Shown: positions 61,532 through 64,000 of the stretch, in pieces
Position numbering within the stretch: position 1 is the stretch's first letter
Layout of the letters: each line of letters opens with the position of its first letter
From: Voacanga thouarsii
Taxonomy: Eukaryota > Streptophyta > Magnoliopsida > Gentianales > Apocynaceae
Direction of reading: 5' to 3'
Length of the DNA: 64,000 nt
Assembly: GCA_026120185.1 (NCBI GenBank)
Contig: JANUWF010001497.1
Location: 1,104,501 to 1,168,500, forward strand
Notes under the pieces: model-generated
Seen by the model: the letters and a program-made list of their open reading frames with translations, nothing else
What the model was told of the DNA's origin: nothing
Databases searched by the model: none
Program-made: the position numbers and the translations under genes

Positions 61532-62935
61532 CTGACTTGTTTGCACAAGTTTTCTTTATTTTGCAGAATCACTGAAAACAAAGATTTTAAACGCAGAGTT
61601 TGAGTCCAAAACCTACATCCAAAACTCATCCCTGAAGAAGTTCTGTTTGGATGTATATTTCGGATCGGGCCTGAATCCAAAACGGAATTATCTTTGATGC
61701 TTTGTATCTTCTTTTTAAAATATCTGCTTCTATATTTTCATGTTTAAATTTCAAAATGCTTGCGCTTTTCTCAAGACGGCTTTTTTTGAAATCTCTAAGT
61801 AAAGTGGCATTTTCAATGTACTTAAGTGCACTTCTATCACAGCTTTCTAGGTACTTACAAAGGACTTTCCTTTCCTTCTTTCTTCCAAACTCTGAAACCA
61901 ATAATTCCTCACTCATCTTCCTCAAAATTCTCTGGTTCTTTCTCTTTGAACAACCGAGTGTCAAAGCCCTCATCTTCTCAACAAAATGACAAAAACGAAA
62001 TCAGCCACATCGAAACTAAAGAAGGTGCGAAAAAAAATTCTCCAATGATGAAAAAGAAGCCTTTAGCAATAAACAAATAAAAAGAAACTGCACCAGATTT
62101 CTCGGCTTCCTATTATGATTCCTCAAAATCACCACCGAAAAAGAGAGTTTTGAGACTCAGGTACTTCGATTTATAGATTCAAAAAGTGAGTCTAATTATA
62201 ATGATTAGGTCTCAAGAAATAGAACCATGATTATTGGGTATCGAGTAAATCCATCGTCTTTCTTGAATTTCTCTAATGTGTTGAATTTATTTGAATCTAT
62301 TGGTTGGGGTAGTTTACTATCCGTCGATGAAAAATTGTTTACCCCACTCATTTGGGAATTTTACACTAACTTGAGGAAATGACGACTTGAGGAAACCGGA
62401 GGAGAGTTTATGATTCGATGGTATACTTCTTGAGTTGGGAGGAAAATATTGAGTTCAACCATCGTTTGCTGAATAGAGTGTGTAAAGTAAGAGATGGAGG
62501 AATTTAGTATTTTGAACTGAATAAATTTCCGAAGGGAACTGACATGTTTGATTTAAAGAAGTTTGAAGAAATGTTTGTTGGTGGAAGGAGTTTCAAGAAT
62601 TCCAGTAACAGAAATACCAAATGACTAAATGGAGAAGGTAAAATCTTACACCATATGGCCTCAACCATGGTGGTGCCAAGTTTTGGTCATAAAACCTCCA
62701 TTAATATAATGCAGAGCAGGTGCTCAGGAGACGTGAACTCAATCCTGAGTGACCAGATTAGTAGACTGCACTCCAGCTGATCTCTACAGAGACTGAACTC
62801 AATTCTCACTTCTTTTTGCATATGAACAATTTATTTTCTGTCTTTTAACAAGTCTATCTGCTTATCTTATGAATGCTTCATATCTATATATATAACCTTT
62901 TTCCTGCTTAATTTTTGTTACTCTTCATTTTGATT
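61532..62935 (+). pseudogene. Env-like/downstream region of the SIRE-type element
   Basis: SIRE/Maximus elements carry an extra ORF after pol, often called env-like. Here an open piece (61826-62080) with a Ser/Lys-rich stretch (NNRVSKPSSSQQNDKNEISH) is followed in another frame by VLNLFESIGWGSLL (near 62278) and FTPLIWEFYTNLR (near 62338). The latter resembles the conserved block of the Pfam 'putative plant transposon protein' family. Stops are frequent. No signal peptide or convincing membrane segment is seen, so an envelope role is not shown. Confidence 0.55.
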
Positions 62936-64000
62936 GATGACAAAAGGAGAGAAAACTGACTGATATTCGTTAGATTGTGATTGTCATGTTTGGACATTTT
63001 GCTTATACCTGCTTGTTGTGATTGGGCAATGTTGGGATAAGTTTCTGCTTATGATAGTAAATGTGCTGGCTCTGCTGACTATGCTGTGATTATTTTGTTG
63101 ATCAGGAAAGAATAAAAAATTGAATTGATTACCTATATGGTATTGTGCTATGCTCTCTGTAGCTAATTGTACATAATGCACCAATAAATAACTGCATAAC
63201 ATATTTTGAGTAGTAAACTAACATGAGAGAAAATTTATGCTCTAAATTGATGTTTTGCACTAAAATTGATATTTTGCAATAACATGTTGACTCTGAATAC
63301 AGCTAAGGTTCTGTAATTCTCTCTATGAAATTCATGACAAGATTTGGATAAACTGCTTGATATGAAAATTTATGATCTGTGATCTCAGTTTACTGATGTC
63401 CAAGGAGGACACCAATTTGGTATCCTGAATGTCGTCAAAAAGTGCTCTCTTTCAGAATAAAGGTATCATTGAGATTAGAGTTATTGGTAAATTTTTTTTA
63501 AGTTATTGACATAATTCTGTGATATATTCATTGATAAAAATCTCAGACAGTTGGATAGCCTCCTTAATGATCAAAACTCTTTGAGAATACCAGGATAGAT
63601 CAAAATTCTAAAAATCCATTATCTCCTACATTATGACAGGGCGAGTTTTAGAATAATATTTTCTTGATCCAAAAGTCTAGTCCAAAAATATATTCTTCCA
63701 TAACGATATGCTAGTTTGGACACACCTTTTAGACATCCAAAACTCAAATTCCAAAAAAGTTCCATACCTTCATCAAGTTTTGGATGTACTTTTTGGACGT
63801 ATAAAATTGACTTCAGTTTTCTCTCATAATTTACAAATGTTCATATATGTACATATTAAGGGGGAGCATATCATCTCATAACTTATTTGCTATAACTCTC
63901 TTCTATACATGTTTATAAAACCATTGTAACGGTTACTCCTTTAAGGAATAATTGTGTGATAGAAGGAAGGAAGATATGGAGGTAAGTTGGGCTATAGGCT
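62936..64000 (+). other. 3' non-coding part of the SIRE-type element with polypurine tracts
   Basis: GATGACAAAAGGAGAGAAAA (near 62935) and TTAAGGGGGAGCA (near 63858) are purine tracts of the kind found between the env-like ORF and 3' LTR. Between them the sequence is AT-rich without coding domains. The LTR start TGTTAGCCC is not reached. Confidence 0.5.

Larger units (their letters stand above)
53799..64000 (+). mobile_element. SIRE/Maximus-type Ty1/copia element (runs off right edge)
   Basis: The 5' LTR begins TGTTAGCCCTAAGG at 53799, inside the gypsy pol. It is followed by primer-binding site, gag with coiled coil and two zinc knuckles, protease, integrase, RT, RNase H, an env-like region and polypurine tracts. 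No copy of the LTR start appears before 64000, so the 3' LTR is outside the window. The long coiled-coil gag, the extra region after pol and the GGGGGAGC tract are typical of the SIRE/Maximus lineage. Confidence 0.85.

Noticed and set aside
62984..63202. Minus-strand 72-codon ORF
   Set aside because: No domain, AT-rich, within the 3' non-coding part of the SIRE-type element.

Overview
The window looks like repeat-rich intergenic DNA from a flowering plant nuclear genome, probably a eudicot (the exact group is not determined). It is AT-rich and has primer-binding sites complementary to plant initiator Met-tRNA, Stowaway-type MITEs, plant-type Ty1/copia and Ty3/gypsy elements, a Helitron with an RPA-like gene, and a hAT element. 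I see no clearly intact host gene, tRNA or rRNA.

Layout. (1) 1-9.4 kb, minus strand: a decayed Helitron. The replication-initiator domain runs off the left edge and an RPA70-like gene lies upstream at 6.5-9.1 kb. Between them are an LTR-like block (3.4-5.0 kb) and a small two-exon plus-strand gene (5172-5551). (2) 9.4-11.6 kb: a copia LTR with a related LTR inserted in it. (3) 11.6-19.1 kb: remains of a chromovirus-type Ty3/gypsy element (gag joined to RT) with its long LTR, which is interrupted by a second LTR of the same kind. (4) 19.1-21.9 kb: a plus-strand gypsy gag fragment, a Stowaway MITE and the leader of another gypsy element.

(5) 22.0-43.4 kb is the centrepiece, a nest of transposons. 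One long gypsy LTR is split into three pieces. The first gap holds a copia LTR, which itself holds another gypsy LTR. The second gap holds a hAT element whose transposase BED-finger exon is interrupted by a complete 9.5-kb copia element. Most junctions can be read to the base from 5-bp target-site duplications (TSDs).

(6) 43.4-48.0 kb: a short-LTR copia element on the plus strand, a Tourist-like MITE and a second copy of the short LTR. (7) 49.0-49.3 kb: an exon fragment resembling the N-terminus of plant MORC ATPases, cut off by a gypsy LTR. (8) 49.3-64.0 kb: the 3' part of that gypsy element (minus strand) with a Stowaway MITE in its integrase. A SIRE/Maximus-type copia element interrupts it at 53799. 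That copia element carries its own inserted LTR and a downstream env-like region, and runs off the right edge.

No element here seems able to move by itself: every polyprotein has stops, frameshifts or catalytic changes. The nesting gives a relative order of insertions. Stops at usual Gln and Trp positions suggest decay by C-to-T change in methylated DNA.
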